DNA of 37,514 bases. Source: Candidatus Omnitrophota bacterium (GTDB lineage: Bacteria; Omnitrophota; Gorgyraeia; 1-14-0-20-64-10). Position numbers and translations under genes: made by a program. Positions within the stretch are counted from its first letter, which is position 1. Every line of letters starts with the position of its first letter. Below the pieces are notes generated by a model. That model did not search any database and was not told the origin of the DNA. It was given only the letters and a program-made list of their open reading frames with translations. The stretch lies in assembly GCA_023248095.1 (NCBI GenBank), contig JAHFFF010000002.1, positions 2,717 to 40,230 on the forward strand, given 5' to 3'. This document shows positions 24,075-32,658 of this stretch, piece after piece.

Positions 24075-24773
24075 ATGCCGCTGATCCAAACGCCTGTTTC
24101 GGAGTTCGTCCTTCAGGAAACCTCTCTTAAAAGATTTTTTCGATCCATCACGCCAAAACCGCTATGGCGCCTGGGAGGAACCGCACTCCGCCGCACCGTC
24201 GGATGGCCACGCTACGCAGGGGAAACCTCCAGGGCTCGATCGCGCAGGAAACAGGAGGGTTTCTTTGAGAAATTCTGCCGCGGGAAAGGCCTGGACATCG
24301 GCTACGGTGGCGACCTCCTCTGCGGCAATTGCGTTGGCTGGGATTACGAGAAAGGCGATGCGCAATACTTAAACGGCATTGAAGATACCTCCTTCGATTT
24401 TGTCTATTCTTCCCACTGTCTGGAGCACATGGTCGACGCCCAAATCGCGCTTCGCCATTGGTGGCGGGTCCTCAAGCCGGGAGGGTACCTGATCCTGTTT
24501 GTTCCCCACCGGGACCTGTACGAGAGAAAGAAAATCCTTCCCTCCAATTGGAATCCGGACCACAAGCGTTTTTTCCTGGTTGAAAAAGACGATCCGCCAG
24601 ACACGGTCGGGCTGGTCCCGATGCTTCAACAAGCGCTCCCGGATGGCGAGATCTTGTATGCGAAGGAATGTGCCTTCGGTTATCGGGTCAACCAGGACGG
24701 ATATCCGATGGGGGAATACTCGATAGAAGCGGTCGTGAAGAAACCTCGCCCTGGAGAAGCCCTGCATGGGTAA
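24075..24773 (+). CDS. SAM-dependent methyltransferase, Methyltransf_11-like
   Basis: 232 residues from ATG 24075, with GGAGGT about 12 bases upstream. The frame is open back to 23874; GTG 23928, preceded by GGAG, would give 281 residues. The intervening stretch is low in recognisable structure, so the shorter form is preferred. The domain reads GKGLDIGYGGDLLCGN (motif I), VGWDYEKGDAQYL, SFDFVYSSHCLEHM and VLKPGGYLILFVPHRD, a standard class I fold. The catalytic pocket looks complete. Its TAA lies 8 bases inside the next gene. It probably methylates a glycan sugar or lipid-linked precursor. Confidence 0.8.
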   Translation: MPLIQTPVSEFVLQETSLKRFFRSITPKPLWRLGGTALRRTVGWPRYAGETSRARSRRKQEGFFEKFCRGKGLDIGYGGDLLCGNCVGWDYEKGDAQYLNGIEDTSFDFVYSSHCLEHMVDAQIALRHWWRVLKPGGYLILFVPHRDLYERKKILPSNWNPDHKRFFLVEKDDPPDTVGLVPMLQQALPDGEILYAKECAFGYRVNQDGYPMGEYSIEAVVKKPRPGEALHG

Positions 24774-25509
24774 TAACCGCTCGCAATACCTGGCGCGGCA
24801 AAAGGCGTTCTGGAACGTCACGGACGAGAAGATCGCTACATACCAGCGCATCTACGCCGATGGGACTGGGTCGGAAATCCGCTGCCGTACGCATACCCAA
24901 CAATCCCTGGCTCATATACTCGAAGGAATACACCCCCAGTCGGATTGGACCCTCTTGGAAATCGGGTGCGGAAATGGGCGCTTGATGCTCGAATTGAGCC
25001 GTCTCTTTCAGTTCCAACGCCTTATTGGCATTGACATTTCCGAGTCCATGATTTCCTTCGCGCGGAAAAATTTAGCCTACGACCCAAGGGTTGAATTATT
25101 TGTAAACAGCGGGTGCGATCTGGCTATGGTGCAGGATGATTTCGTCGATTTCGCATATGCCAATGATGTCTTCATTCATTTGTTCGACTACGACATTATC
25201 GTCGGCTATTTCCGCGAGGTTCACCGGGTTCTGAAAAGAAACGGCGTATTCCGTTTTAACATCAATCGATTTGACCCCGACACGGCGTTTGGAAACTCTC
25301 TAGGTGGCCGGTTCGCCAAATTCATGTATCGGTGTGGGCTGCGGTCTGCAGGCCGACACCGGTGGGAACCGCGTCAAGGAACGGGGTTCCATGGGAACCA
25401 GTTTATGATTCGAGAGATCCGCCACGCCCTCAAGCAGGGGTTCTTTCCCGTTGCCGAAATCCACCCGGAGGACATTTATCTCTGGTGTACCGTTCGAAAG
25501 ATTCAATAA
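24766..25509 (+). CDS. SAM-dependent methyltransferase, Methyltransf_25-like
   Basis: 247 residues. Motif I is LLEIGCGNGRLMLELS, the acidic second-strand end is IGIDISESMISFARKN, then VDFAYANDVFIHLFDYD and VLKRNGVFRFNINRFD. The fold is a textbook class I methyltransferase. The C-terminal FHGNQFMIREIRHALKQGFF is the usual substrate-side helix. ATG 24766 overlaps the previous gene by 8 bases, with GGAG upstream. Base composition is slightly more AT-rich than in the first operon. The substrate is unknown; neighbours suggest a glycan. Confidence 0.87.
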   Translation: MGNNRSQYLARQKAFWNVTDEKIATYQRIYADGTGSEIRCRTHTQQSLAHILEGIHPQSDWTLLEIGCGNGRLMLELSRLFQFQRLIGIDISESMISFARKNLAYDPRVELFVNSGCDLAMVQDDFVDFAYANDVFIHLFDYDIIVGYFREVHRVLKRNGVFRFNINRFDPDTAFGNSLGGRFAKFMYRCGLRSAGRHRWEPRQGTGFHGNQFMIREIRHALKQGFFPVAEIHPEDIYLWCTVRKIQ

Positions 25510-25515
25510 TTACCG

Positions 25516-26328
25516 ATGATAAAACGGCTTCGACGCCACATCACAGCCGCACTTAGAGGCATCTCTCCCCGGGAATTTGAAAACCCCAGGGCCCCCTGGA
25601 GGATAAGCCCCCAGGTGACAAGGCTCATTGAACAATTGCAGCCCTACACGTTGAATGACCCCATGCGGTTGTCTCTGCTCTATGGACTGGCGCGCGAAAT
25701 CTGCGAAAGCAAACTGGCTGGCGACATTGTCGAGTGTGGCGTATGCAAGGGGGGTTCCGCCGCCCTCATGGCGACCGCAATAGCCCATTGTCCCAACCAT
25801 CGCATTTGGCTCTACGATACATTCGAGGGAATGCCTCCCCCGGGCCCAAAGGATGCCCCGCTTGCGAAAACCGAAACAGGACGGCTTGCCGTAGGTACAG
25901 AACCCCTCCTTACGCTGTTCCATAAGATTCGGTTCCCGCAAGATCGCATGGTGCTTCGCAAGGGCCTTTTCCGTGACACCTTCAGGGAGCCGCTGCCCAG
26001 CAGGATTGCCTTATTGCATATCGATGCCGACTGGCACGATAGCGTACTTTCTGCATTACAGACGTTCTATCCTGCCGTCGTTGACGGGGGCTGGATTGTC
26101 TTGGACGATTTTGGCCACTGGGAAGGCGCGCGCAGAGCCTTTTACGATTTCTGTCGAACACAGTCCGTCGAGCCCCTGTTGGAACGGGTGGGCTACACGC
26201 AAGCCCTCTGGTGTAAGGGGAGGGAAACTAACCGAGAAACGGTGGGTGCTTATTGCTATGGCATTTACCAACCTGGAAGACAGCCTGTTTCAGATCGCCC
26301 GCCGCATTGCCCCCCAGTAGAAACGTGA
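25516..26328 (+). CDS. TylF/MycF-family sugar O-methyltransferase
   Basis: 270 residues. GDIVECGVCKGGSAALMA is motif I of the TylF group, followed by IWLYDTFEGMPPPGPKDAP, the conserved acceptor lid. IALLHIDADWHDSVLSAL and GGWIVLDDFGHWEGAR supply the aspartates that bind Mg2+ in MycF-type enzymes. Family members O-methylate deoxysugars such as mycinose precursors, so a 6-deoxyhexose such as fucose (made by gmd and fcl nearby) is a plausible acceptor. It starts 6 bases after the previous stop. Its last 39 bases overlap the convergent GT2 gene. Confidence 0.9.
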   Translation: MIKRLRRHITAALRGISPREFENPRAPWRISPQVTRLIEQLQPYTLNDPMRLSLLYGLAREICESKLAGDIVECGVCKGGSAALMATAIAHCPNHRIWLYDTFEGMPPPGPKDAPLAKTETGRLAVGTEPLLTLFHKIRFPQDRMVLRKGLFRDTFREPLPSRIALLHIDADWHDSVLSALQTFYPAVVDGGWIVLDDFGHWEGARRAFYDFCRTQSVEPLLERVGYTQALWCKGRETNRETVGAYCYGIYQPGRQPVSDRPPHCPPVET

Positions 26329-27285
26329 AAACACCAGTTGGGGGTGACGCAGCAGCAACCGCAGGAGGCGCGGGAGTTGGCCCTCTCCCTGGGCCATAGA
26401 GCGGCTAATCTGATTCGGCAGGCTATTCCATTCCATCTGCTGCTTGAGAATGAACCTCTCCAAGGGGTGAAGGGACGGAAGGACTGCCCTGCATAAGTGT
26501 TCTGCCTCTTCCATCACCTGCGGCATGTCCTTGATCATCTTCGCCTGGGGATGGCTCAGACAGCGGGAAAGGATGGCGTCCATCGAGACGATCTTGAGTT
26601 GTCCCCGCCGAGCACACATCAGCTGAAGGTAGAGGGCCCAGTCGAAGACGTACTGCAGCTCTTCCCTCACTCCACCCACTTCACGAACGAGCGAGAGCCG
26701 AAGAAAGGCCGATGGCTGTGCGATTTCTAGGCCCTCTTGGGAGTGCCAAAGAAAATCGAGGACATTCCTCGGCGCGCGCGGTTTCCATCGCCTCAGAACA
26801 CGCCGGGAAGAGGCCTCGATGGTAACGGCTTCCCCTAACAAAAAATCGGGCTGATGGAGACGCCACCTCCTGCCCACCTCCACCAGAGCCCCTGGTTGCA
26901 ACTGATCATCTGAATTCAACCAGTTGAAGATTTCCCCACGGCAGCGGGTAATCCCCTTGTTGACCCCCTGTGCCTGGCCGGTGTCTTTCTCGCTGACCCA
27001 AAACGAAAGCCATTTCTCATACTTCCTTAAGATCTCCACGGAGTCGTCGGTGGATCCCCCATCGATCACAACGTACTCCAGATTGGGGTAGCCCTGCAGC
27101 AAAACCGACCGAATCGTTTCCTCGATGAATCGGCCGTAGTTGTAGTTGGTCGTCACAATGCTGATGAGCGGCCAGGGATCCCCCGTTGGAGTTTGGTCAG
27201 GGAGAGGGGTGCTTGCTTCGGTCCACGGCCAACCGCTCCTTCCGGCGGGGGCCGGTGGGATTTCCTCCAGCCGCGGGCATCTCAC
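26290..27285 (-). CDS. Glycosyltransferase family 2
   Basis: 331 residues from GTG 27285, which overlaps the upstream stop (GTGA). After a proline-rich 38-residue leader, the GT-A domain begins LISIVTTNYNYGRFIEETI, with YVVIDGGSTDDSVEIL and IFNWLNSDDQL as the nucleotide and metal sites. DTGQAQGVNKGI is typical of GT2 enzymes of capsule clusters. The C-terminal basic region may touch the membrane. It is the last gene of a three-gene - strand operon and overlaps the TylF-type gene tail to tail by 39 bases. Confidence 0.9.
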   Translation of the reverse strand: MRCPRLEEIPPAPAGRSGWPWTEASTPLPDQTPTGDPWPLISIVTTNYNYGRFIEETIRSVLLQGYPNLEYVVIDGGSTDDSVEILRKYEKWLSFWVSEKDTGQAQGVNKGITRCRGEIFNWLNSDDQLQPGALVEVGRRWRLHQPDFLLGEAVTIEASSRRVLRRWKPRAPRNVLDFLWHSQEGLEIAQPSAFLRLSLVREVGGVREELQYVFDWALYLQLMCARRGQLKIVSMDAILSRCLSHPQAKMIKDMPQVMEEAEHLCRAVLPSLHPLERFILKQQMEWNSLPNQISRSMAQGEGQLPRLLRLLLRHPQLVFSRFYWGAMRRAI

Positions 27286-30281
27286 GAGGCCTTCCTCCGC
27301 AGCTCATATCTTCTCAGGGACAGCCAGCTCATCGCAACGTACCATCCGTAGAAAAAACTGAGGAAGATTCCCTGGGCTCCTCCCCACAACCCCCGATGGT
27401 GAAGGAGGTTAGATTTGATCCCCCGGGCTGTCTCCAAGGCCATGGCGCCCCAGGAAAACCGCTCCCCCGTCTCATAGCGGGCCTCCCCTTCCTGTGCGAT
27501 GTAACGCCAATGCTTCTGAAAAAGCTGCCGGTAGGAATCCATCCAGTCGTGCCGGATGAAATTCTCCTCCGTCGGCGTGATTCGAATCACAGCCTCCTGC
27601 CCAGGCACCTCCATGCCCCGATGAACATACGGGTGCAGCCGGACGATTCCCCTCCGGATCAAGATCCTTTTCCACTTATCCTTCCCCCCCCACACCGAAT
27701 GATCCAACGGCTGGCCTTTGAAGAAAAATCTCCAGGGAGCCTCCACCGCCGCCGCCATCGGGTTCCTTCGAGCCGCCTCCTGAAGTTGGGCCGCCAGACC
27801 GGGTGGAATCGCCTCATCCGGATCCAAGAGCAGCACCCAGTCGTTTTTAATCTGGGCGAGGGCAAACTGACGGACTTGCTCCACCACCGGAACCCGTGCA
27901 TGGCGAATAACCTTAGCGCCAAACTGGCTGGCGATTCGGGCAGAGGCATCTCGCGATTCCAGATCCACCACGACGATCTCGTCGCAAAACACAAGACTGG
28001 CCAGACAGCGCGGCAACCAGCGCTCCTCATTGCAGACAACCACCACCGCACTGATCCTAGCGGGGGGCAGAAAGGTCTTCGTTCCGGTTCCCAAAAAGCG
28101 GTCCATCTGCCGCACATCCTCCAGGTCCTTGAGTCCTCCTCGCTTTCTTTTCATCTCACGGACGATTCGAAGGGAGGCAAATTTCATGCCGTCGTAATAA
28201 AAATGGTTCTCCGGATTGAACAGGATGTCGTCCAGACCGGTGACATGGTTGTGCATTTCCTCGTTGTGACTACTGATGTCAGGGGTGCCCGACCTCACCC
28301 CTTCATAGCCGGATTGAAGGAAATCCAGATCGTGGACGTCGCGAATACCGTAGACAGCAAGGATGGCGCTGCTGTCCAGACAGAAGCGCTCCGAATCGGC
28401 TCCAATTCGTCCTAACCATTCTTTGTACATAGTGAAAAGTCGCTCGAAGGTGGGGTGGTGCTGGGGACGGGCCGAGTTAAAGAAATGGATGCTGTTTTCA
28501 TTGAGAAGCGCCCTCGCCAGTCGGAGGGTTCCTTCGTGCGTATCGTTCACATGGACGGCGTCGTTCCCAATGCCGAAAAGGTGTCGAACCCTTTCCTTCA
28601 TTTCCCGGAGACGCCCTGGTTGGTCCGACTGAAGGACAAAAATCCGCAGAGGACCCTCCTTCTGAAAGCAGGCCTCCATCTTGCTGCGAGCCCCCGCGAA
28701 GCTGTTCTCCCATCCTCCCAACCATTTCTCGCTGGCGTAAATCAGGCGGATCAAAAGCACGGGGCCCTCATTCTTCAGGGGTATATCCTTGCGGTAATAG
28801 ATGCGGCAGTACTCCCGTAGAATCTCCTCGATCTCCTCGTCCCGCCCGGATGCAGATGGGAAAACGATCGCCAAGAAACTGTCCTCCCGCAAACGGCAGT
28901 ATTCCAGTGCCATGGCGTCGCTCCATTTCGTCTGCAGACCTCTTCGGCCAAAAATGGCGTAGTCGAAATTCTGGTATTTCATATCCACCGAAAGACACGG
29001 AACATCCCGATCATAAAGGAGGCAGGCTGCCACCCGGTGAGACCCATCGATGACCACGTTGTCCCGGTCGATCGGAACCCACGAGAGATCTTCTCGGGCC
29101 CCTTCCTGCCGGACAGAGTCCAGGATTTGGTCGAATGCCTGCAGGAAAGCGGACAGCCCTATTTTTCCAGAGCTGTCCCCCTCCACGAACTCGTTGAATG
29201 CCTGCAGGTGCGCCGCGTAGAGCTGTCTGCCCCAGTCACTCTGTATTCGCAGGTGCCGATGCTTGGCATAGATGTATTTCGCCATCAGATCAAACCGCCT
29301 CTCGCTGAGCAAGGACCGCGGGTCCAGGGTAAGGTACCGCAGGCGACACGGACGCGCGAGAAGGGGTACCAAGGTGGGATTCAGCTTCGAAGCAGCTTCG
29401 GCGGCGGTCACTTCTCGGGGCTGGCCAGGTTCCCGAAGAACCATGGACTGGCCCCCTTTCTCCATAAAAAGGTCTTGCCCGTTATCCAAAAAGAGGGCAT
29501 TCCCCTGGCTCTTCAGAAACGCGAGAATGGCCGCGCGGTCCTGTCCGTACTCCACCACCAGCATCTGCGGCGCAAACCGGGAGAAGTCCAGACTTTGAAG
29601 AACAGCCAGGTTAAACCCCTCCGTGTCGATGGAAATCAGATCGACATCCTTCACCCCCTGCTCTTCCAGAAGCTGGGTTAAATTCCAAACAGGCACCCTT
29701 TCCTTCCGCCAGCGGGGAGCATAGGATTTCCATCGATCTTTCTCGCTTTCCACGAACGTTGCAACGTCGCTGCCCCACTCCGGCAGATGTGGATAGGAGG
29801 AAACGTGTATGTCTGCTTCGCCGGTCACCGGACCGATGGCGCCATGAACGCACCGAACCGGAAAACCGCGGTAGGACCGCTGGAGCTTCTTGAAATTCGA
29901 ACGGACCGGCTCGATTGAAATCCCCGCCCAACCATGCCGTTCCGCCAGGCGCCGCACGTTGCTGTAATGAACACCGTCGAACGCCCCCACCTCGACGAAG
30001 AACCTGCAACGCGGCGGATGGCTTCTGAAGTAGCCCTCGATGACCTCGTCCTGACCGGATTGAGCGTAAAACCCCCGCATCTGCTTGGGAAACTCACGAG
30101 CAAACCAGAATTCCGGCTGGAGAATCATCACGGCGGCACAGGCCCTCTCGGCCAGGGAATTCCAGCCGAGCCTGTGGAACAACTTCGCCGCCAACCAAAG
30201 GAGCCGCCACAATCCCAGAAAATTCAGGAAGCGGCTCCTCCTCAGGAGCCCTTTCAATATCCGACGCAAGCGGGGCTTCAC
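27282..30281 (-). CDS. Four-module protein: FkbM methyltransferase, ParB-like, nucleotidyltransferase-like, GT2
   Basis: 999 residues from GTG 30281, which gives a GTGA overlap with the upstream stop and has GGGGAGAG just before it. An in-frame TTG at 30353 would add 24 residues. Residues 74-270 are an FkbM-type methyltransferase (FVEVGAFDG at 95-103, DLISIDTEGF near 214-223). Residues 310-460 contain IDGSHRVAACLL at 411-422, like the ParB/sulfiredoxin active-site strand. Residues 510-735 hold AVYGIRDVHDLDFL (642-655) with a G-x-R-x3-D-x-D layout, HNEEMHNH and a later LKDLEDV, resembling nucleotidyltransferase or LicD-like folds; this assignment is uncertain. Residues 743-999 are a GT2 (VVVVCNEERWLPRCL, LLLDPDE near 817-823). 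The frame is uninterrupted. It probably installs and methylates a branch unit. Confidence 0.82.
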   Translation of the reverse strand: MKPRLRRILKGLLRRSRFLNFLGLWRLLWLAAKLFHRLGWNSLAERACAAVMILQPEFWFAREFPKQMRGFYAQSGQDEVIEGYFRSHPPRCRFFVEVGAFDGVHYSNVRRLAERHGWAGISIEPVRSNFKKLQRSYRGFPVRCVHGAIGPVTGEADIHVSSYPHLPEWGSDVATFVESEKDRWKSYAPRWRKERVPVWNLTQLLEEQGVKDVDLISIDTEGFNLAVLQSLDFSRFAPQMLVVEYGQDRAAILAFLKSQGNALFLDNGQDLFMEKGGQSMVLREPGQPREVTAAEAASKLNPTLVPLLARPCRLRYLTLDPRSLLSERRFDLMAKYIYAKHRHLRIQSDWGRQLYAAHLQAFNEFVEGDSSGKIGLSAFLQAFDQILDSVRQEGAREDLSWVPIDRDNVVIDGSHRVAACLLYDRDVPCLSVDMKYQNFDYAIFGRRGLQTKWSDAMALEYCRLREDSFLAIVFPSASGRDEEIEEILREYCRIYYRKDIPLKNEGPVLLIRLIYASEKWLGGWENSFAGARSKMEACFQKEGPLRIFVLQSDQPGRLREMKERVRHLFGIGNDAVHVNDTHEGTLRLARALLNENSIHFFNSARPQHHPTFERLFTMYKEWLGRIGADSERFCLDSSAILAVYGIRDVHDLDFLQSGYEGVRSGTPDISSHNEEMHNHVTGLDDILFNPENHFYYDGMKFASLRIVREMKRKRGGLKDLEDVRQMDRFLGTGTKTFLPPARISAVVVVCNEERWLPRCLASLVFCDEIVVVDLESRDASARIASQFGAKVIRHARVPVVEQVRQFALAQIKNDWVLLLDPDEAIPPGLAAQLQEAARRNPMAAAVEAPWRFFFKGQPLDHSVWGGKDKWKRILIRRGIVRLHPYVHRGMEVPGQEAVIRITPTEENFIRHDWMDSYRQLFQKHWRYIAQEGEARYETGERFSWGAMALETARGIKSNLLHHRGLWGGAQGIFLSFFYGWYVAMSWLSLRRYELRRKAS

Positions 30282-31552
30282 ACCCAATCTCTCCCCTGAA
30301 GACAGCGGCTTAATTCCACGGCCTTCGCCCAACGCGCAGACTGTGGGCCGCACATCCTTCCCAAGGTGAGAAGGACCCTCACAACACGCTGGGCTGCCTC
30401 GCCCGCATACGGAAGAAAGGCCTTCTTCAATCTAAGTCTCCCTATCCGATGCCGCTCCGGGTGCCCCAGCGCGTGACGGCACTTCTCCGCCAGTCCTTCC
30501 AAGTCGGTAAAAGAATCCGCACCCTCTCGATACATCTGGTGCACCTGAGGGTCGAAGAAGGAAAATTGCGGATTGTCGAAAAATAGAATGGGACGGTCGA
30601 GGAGGGTGAATTCTATCAGGATGGAGCTGTGATCGGCCATCAGCAGGTCGGCCGCATTGAGATAGGGCATCTCGTTCTCATCCTGCAGAACTCGGAAGTG
30701 TGGATGCCGTCTCTGCAAAGACTCCAGTTCTTCTAGCGCAAGTGACTGGGTCGGCGAATCCTCCGCATGAATCCTTATCCAGAATCCCTCATGGGCAATC
30801 TGAATGACATTGTACTCACTCGCCTCTCGTAGTAACCGATGGGCAACCTCTGCCCCCCAAGCCCCCAAGAGGGACTGGGGACACCAGTGGCTGCTGATCA
30901 GAATCGTTTTGCGGTTCGTCGGGAGCCCAAGGTTACTCAAGGTTTGCTCTCTGGAGAATCTCCCCTGGATCAGCGCATCCCCCTTGGGGAACCCCACAGG
31001 GAAGAAAAGGCGGGATCCATCAGCAAACAGCGGTGGCGCCGCATTTCGTAAATAGGACAGCTCAGCCTCCGAGAAACCGAAATAGAGCCGGAATTGGGGA
31101 CTTGCGGCCCTTTTAATCGAGTCTGTTTCGATACCAAAGCCGGTGCCATGATTCAAGAATGTGTGGGTCGAATCCCGAAGGAACCATTTATCGCACAGGT
31201 GTGGATAAATAACGTAATGCCACTTGGATAAACTGGCCCAGACCCTACTCACTCCGTACTTCTTCCAAACCGCGTTGAATTCTGCCGTGGGGGGCATCCT
31301 TCCACCGACCGTCATCAGAAGACCGATCTGGACGGCTGGCTCCTGCTTGAGTGCCTCGATTACAGGGAGAGCGCTGTAGAAACCATTTGGCGTACTGAGC
31401 ACAAATAGGATACGGAGCGGACCGATTCTCTCGTAGAGGGCATCATCGATTCGACGCAGGAGGGCGCCAATCCGGCTGTCCCGGAGGCCCTTCAGGCGTT
31501 TGACGAACCGTTTGGATATCTCCACAGGCTTTAGTTTACCAGAAGAAATCAA
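30278..31552 (-). CDS. CDP-glycerol glycerophosphotransferase-like protein
   Basis: 424 residues from TTG 31552; GTG 31525 is an alternative and neither has a clear ribosome site. The fold is GT-B-like: ILFVLSTPNGFYSALPVIEAL, FLNHGTGFGIETDSI, FPVGFPKGDALI, TILISSHWCPQSLL, then the diagnostic AADLLMADHSSILIEFTLL with RPILFFDNP. That last block corresponds to the ADxxxxDxSS region of TagF/TagB-type enzymes, which transfer glycerol- or ribitol-phosphate. In Gram-negative clusters such proteins may add a polyol phosphate to, or build, a teichoic-like glycan. A divergent sugar transferase of similar fold is the alternative. It is the first gene of the three-gene operon, divergent from gmd. Confidence 0.75.
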   Translation of the reverse strand: MISSGKLKPVEISKRFVKRLKGLRDSRIGALLRRIDDALYERIGPLRILFVLSTPNGFYSALPVIEALKQEPAVQIGLLMTVGGRMPPTAEFNAVWKKYGVSRVWASLSKWHYVIYPHLCDKWFLRDSTHTFLNHGTGFGIETDSIKRAASPQFRLYFGFSEAELSYLRNAAPPLFADGSRLFFPVGFPKGDALIQGRFSREQTLSNLGLPTNRKTILISSHWCPQSLLGAWGAEVAHRLLREASEYNVIQIAHEGFWIRIHAEDSPTQSLALEELESLQRRHPHFRVLQDENEMPYLNAADLLMADHSSILIEFTLLDRPILFFDNPQFSFFDPQVHQMYREGADSFTDLEGLAEKCRHALGHPERHRIGRLRLKKAFLPYAGEAAQRVVRVLLTLGRMCGPQSARWAKAVELSRCLQGRDWV

Positions 31553-31639
31553 ACCTGCTAAAATAAGCGTCGTGGTTTCCCCTGAAAGGTTCCGCCACTC
31601 TAAGAGGCGCTTGTCCGTTTACCCCGGGTATCGTGTCGA
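31553..31639. promoter_or_regulatory. Divergent intergenic region between the phosphotransferase operon and gmd
   Basis: 87 bases between divergent starts. Promoters for both directions are expected here, but no convincing -35/-10 pair was found. The - strand has an AT-rich TTATTTTAGC just before the TTG start that could serve as a -10. Confidence 0.3.
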
Positions 31640-32653
31640 ATGCTGAAACGGGCCTTAATCACGGGAATCACGGGGCAGGACGGCTCTTATCTGGCTGAGT
31701 TTCTCCTGCAGAAGGGGTACGAGGTTCACGGGGTCATCCGCCGTTCCAGCTCCTTCAACACCGGACGAATTGACCATCTCTATCAGGATCCCCATGAGCA
31801 GGATCCAAAACTGCGGCTCTATTATGGGGACTTGAACGACGCGAGCTCCTTAAACCGAATCTTGAGAGAGGCTCAGCCAGATGAGGTCTATAATCTGGCT
31901 GCTCAAAGTCACGTTCGGGTCAGTTTTGATGCACCCGAATATACTGCTGAGATTAACGCCATCGGGTCCCTACGCCTTCTCGAGGCCATCCGAGATGCTA
32001 AGCTTCGGCCCAAGTTTTATCAGGCCTCATCCAGTGAGTTGTTTGGCAACACAACGGAGGTTCCGCAGCACGAGACCACCTCCTTTTCTCCTCGGAGCCC
32101 CTACGCCTGCGCGAAACTTTACGCCTTCTACATCACCCGAAACTACCGAGAGGCTTATGGACTTTCTGCCTCCAATGGGATCCTCTTTAACCACGAATCT
32201 CCACGAAGGGGGGAAACCTTCGTGACCCGTAAGATCACCCGGGCCGCTACACGAATCAAGCTGGGACTTCAAGAGCATCTCTACCTCGGCAACCTAGAAG
32301 CCAGACGGGACTGGGGCTATGCCCCCGAATACGTCGAGGCGATGTGGCTGATCCTTCAGCACGAGAAACCCGATGATTATGTAATCGCTACGGGTGAGTC
32401 GCATTCCGTGAGGGAATTCTTAGAGGAAGCGTTTGGGCTTCTAAGCTTGGATTGGAGGAGGCACGTTCAGGCCGATCCCCGCTACCATAGACCGACTGAA
32501 GCGGATCACCTCCTTGGCGATGCCTCCAAGGCCAGAAAGATTCTTGGATGGCAGCCTAAGGTCAAATTCAAAGACCTGGTCCGGTTGATGACCGAGGCCG
32601 ATCTGGATCTGGCGAAAAGGGAGGCGCGCGCCGTGGGACTGGAAACAGCCTGA
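31640..32653 (+). CDS. gmd: GDP-mannose 4,6-dehydratase
   Basis: 337 residues, the usual Gmd length. The N-terminus RALITGITGQDGSYLAEFLL carries the NADP Rossmann motif. VIRRSSSFNTGRIDHLY is the substrate loop, followed by YQASSSELFG and the YACAKLYAF catalytic tyrosine-lysine pair. GILFNHESPRRGETFVTRKI and GNLEARRDWGYAPEYVEAMW are strongly diagnostic. It converts GDP-D-mannose to GDP-4-keto-6-deoxymannose, the first step to GDP-L-fucose, with the second step encoded 5 bases downstream. All catalytic residues appear present. Confidence 0.98.
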   Translation: MLKRALITGITGQDGSYLAEFLLQKGYEVHGVIRRSSSFNTGRIDHLYQDPHEQDPKLRLYYGDLNDASSLNRILREAQPDEVYNLAAQSHVRVSFDAPEYTAEINAIGSLRLLEAIRDAKLRPKFYQASSSELFGNTTEVPQHETTSFSPRSPYACAKLYAFYITRNYREAYGLSASNGILFNHESPRRGETFVTRKITRAATRIKLGLQEHLYLGNLEARRDWGYAPEYVEAMWLILQHEKPDDYVIATGESHSVREFLEEAFGLLSLDWRRHVQADPRYHRPTEADHLLGDASKARKILGWQPKVKFKDLVRLMTEADLDLAKREARAVGLETA

Positions 32654-32658
32654 AGGGG

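Noticed and set aside
27186..28415. 409-residue open frame on the + strand opposite the GT2 module and the end of the next gene
   Set aside because: Antisense shadow of the multidomain gene, rich in His/Pro/Arg, with no recognisable domain; it spans two coupled - strand genes.
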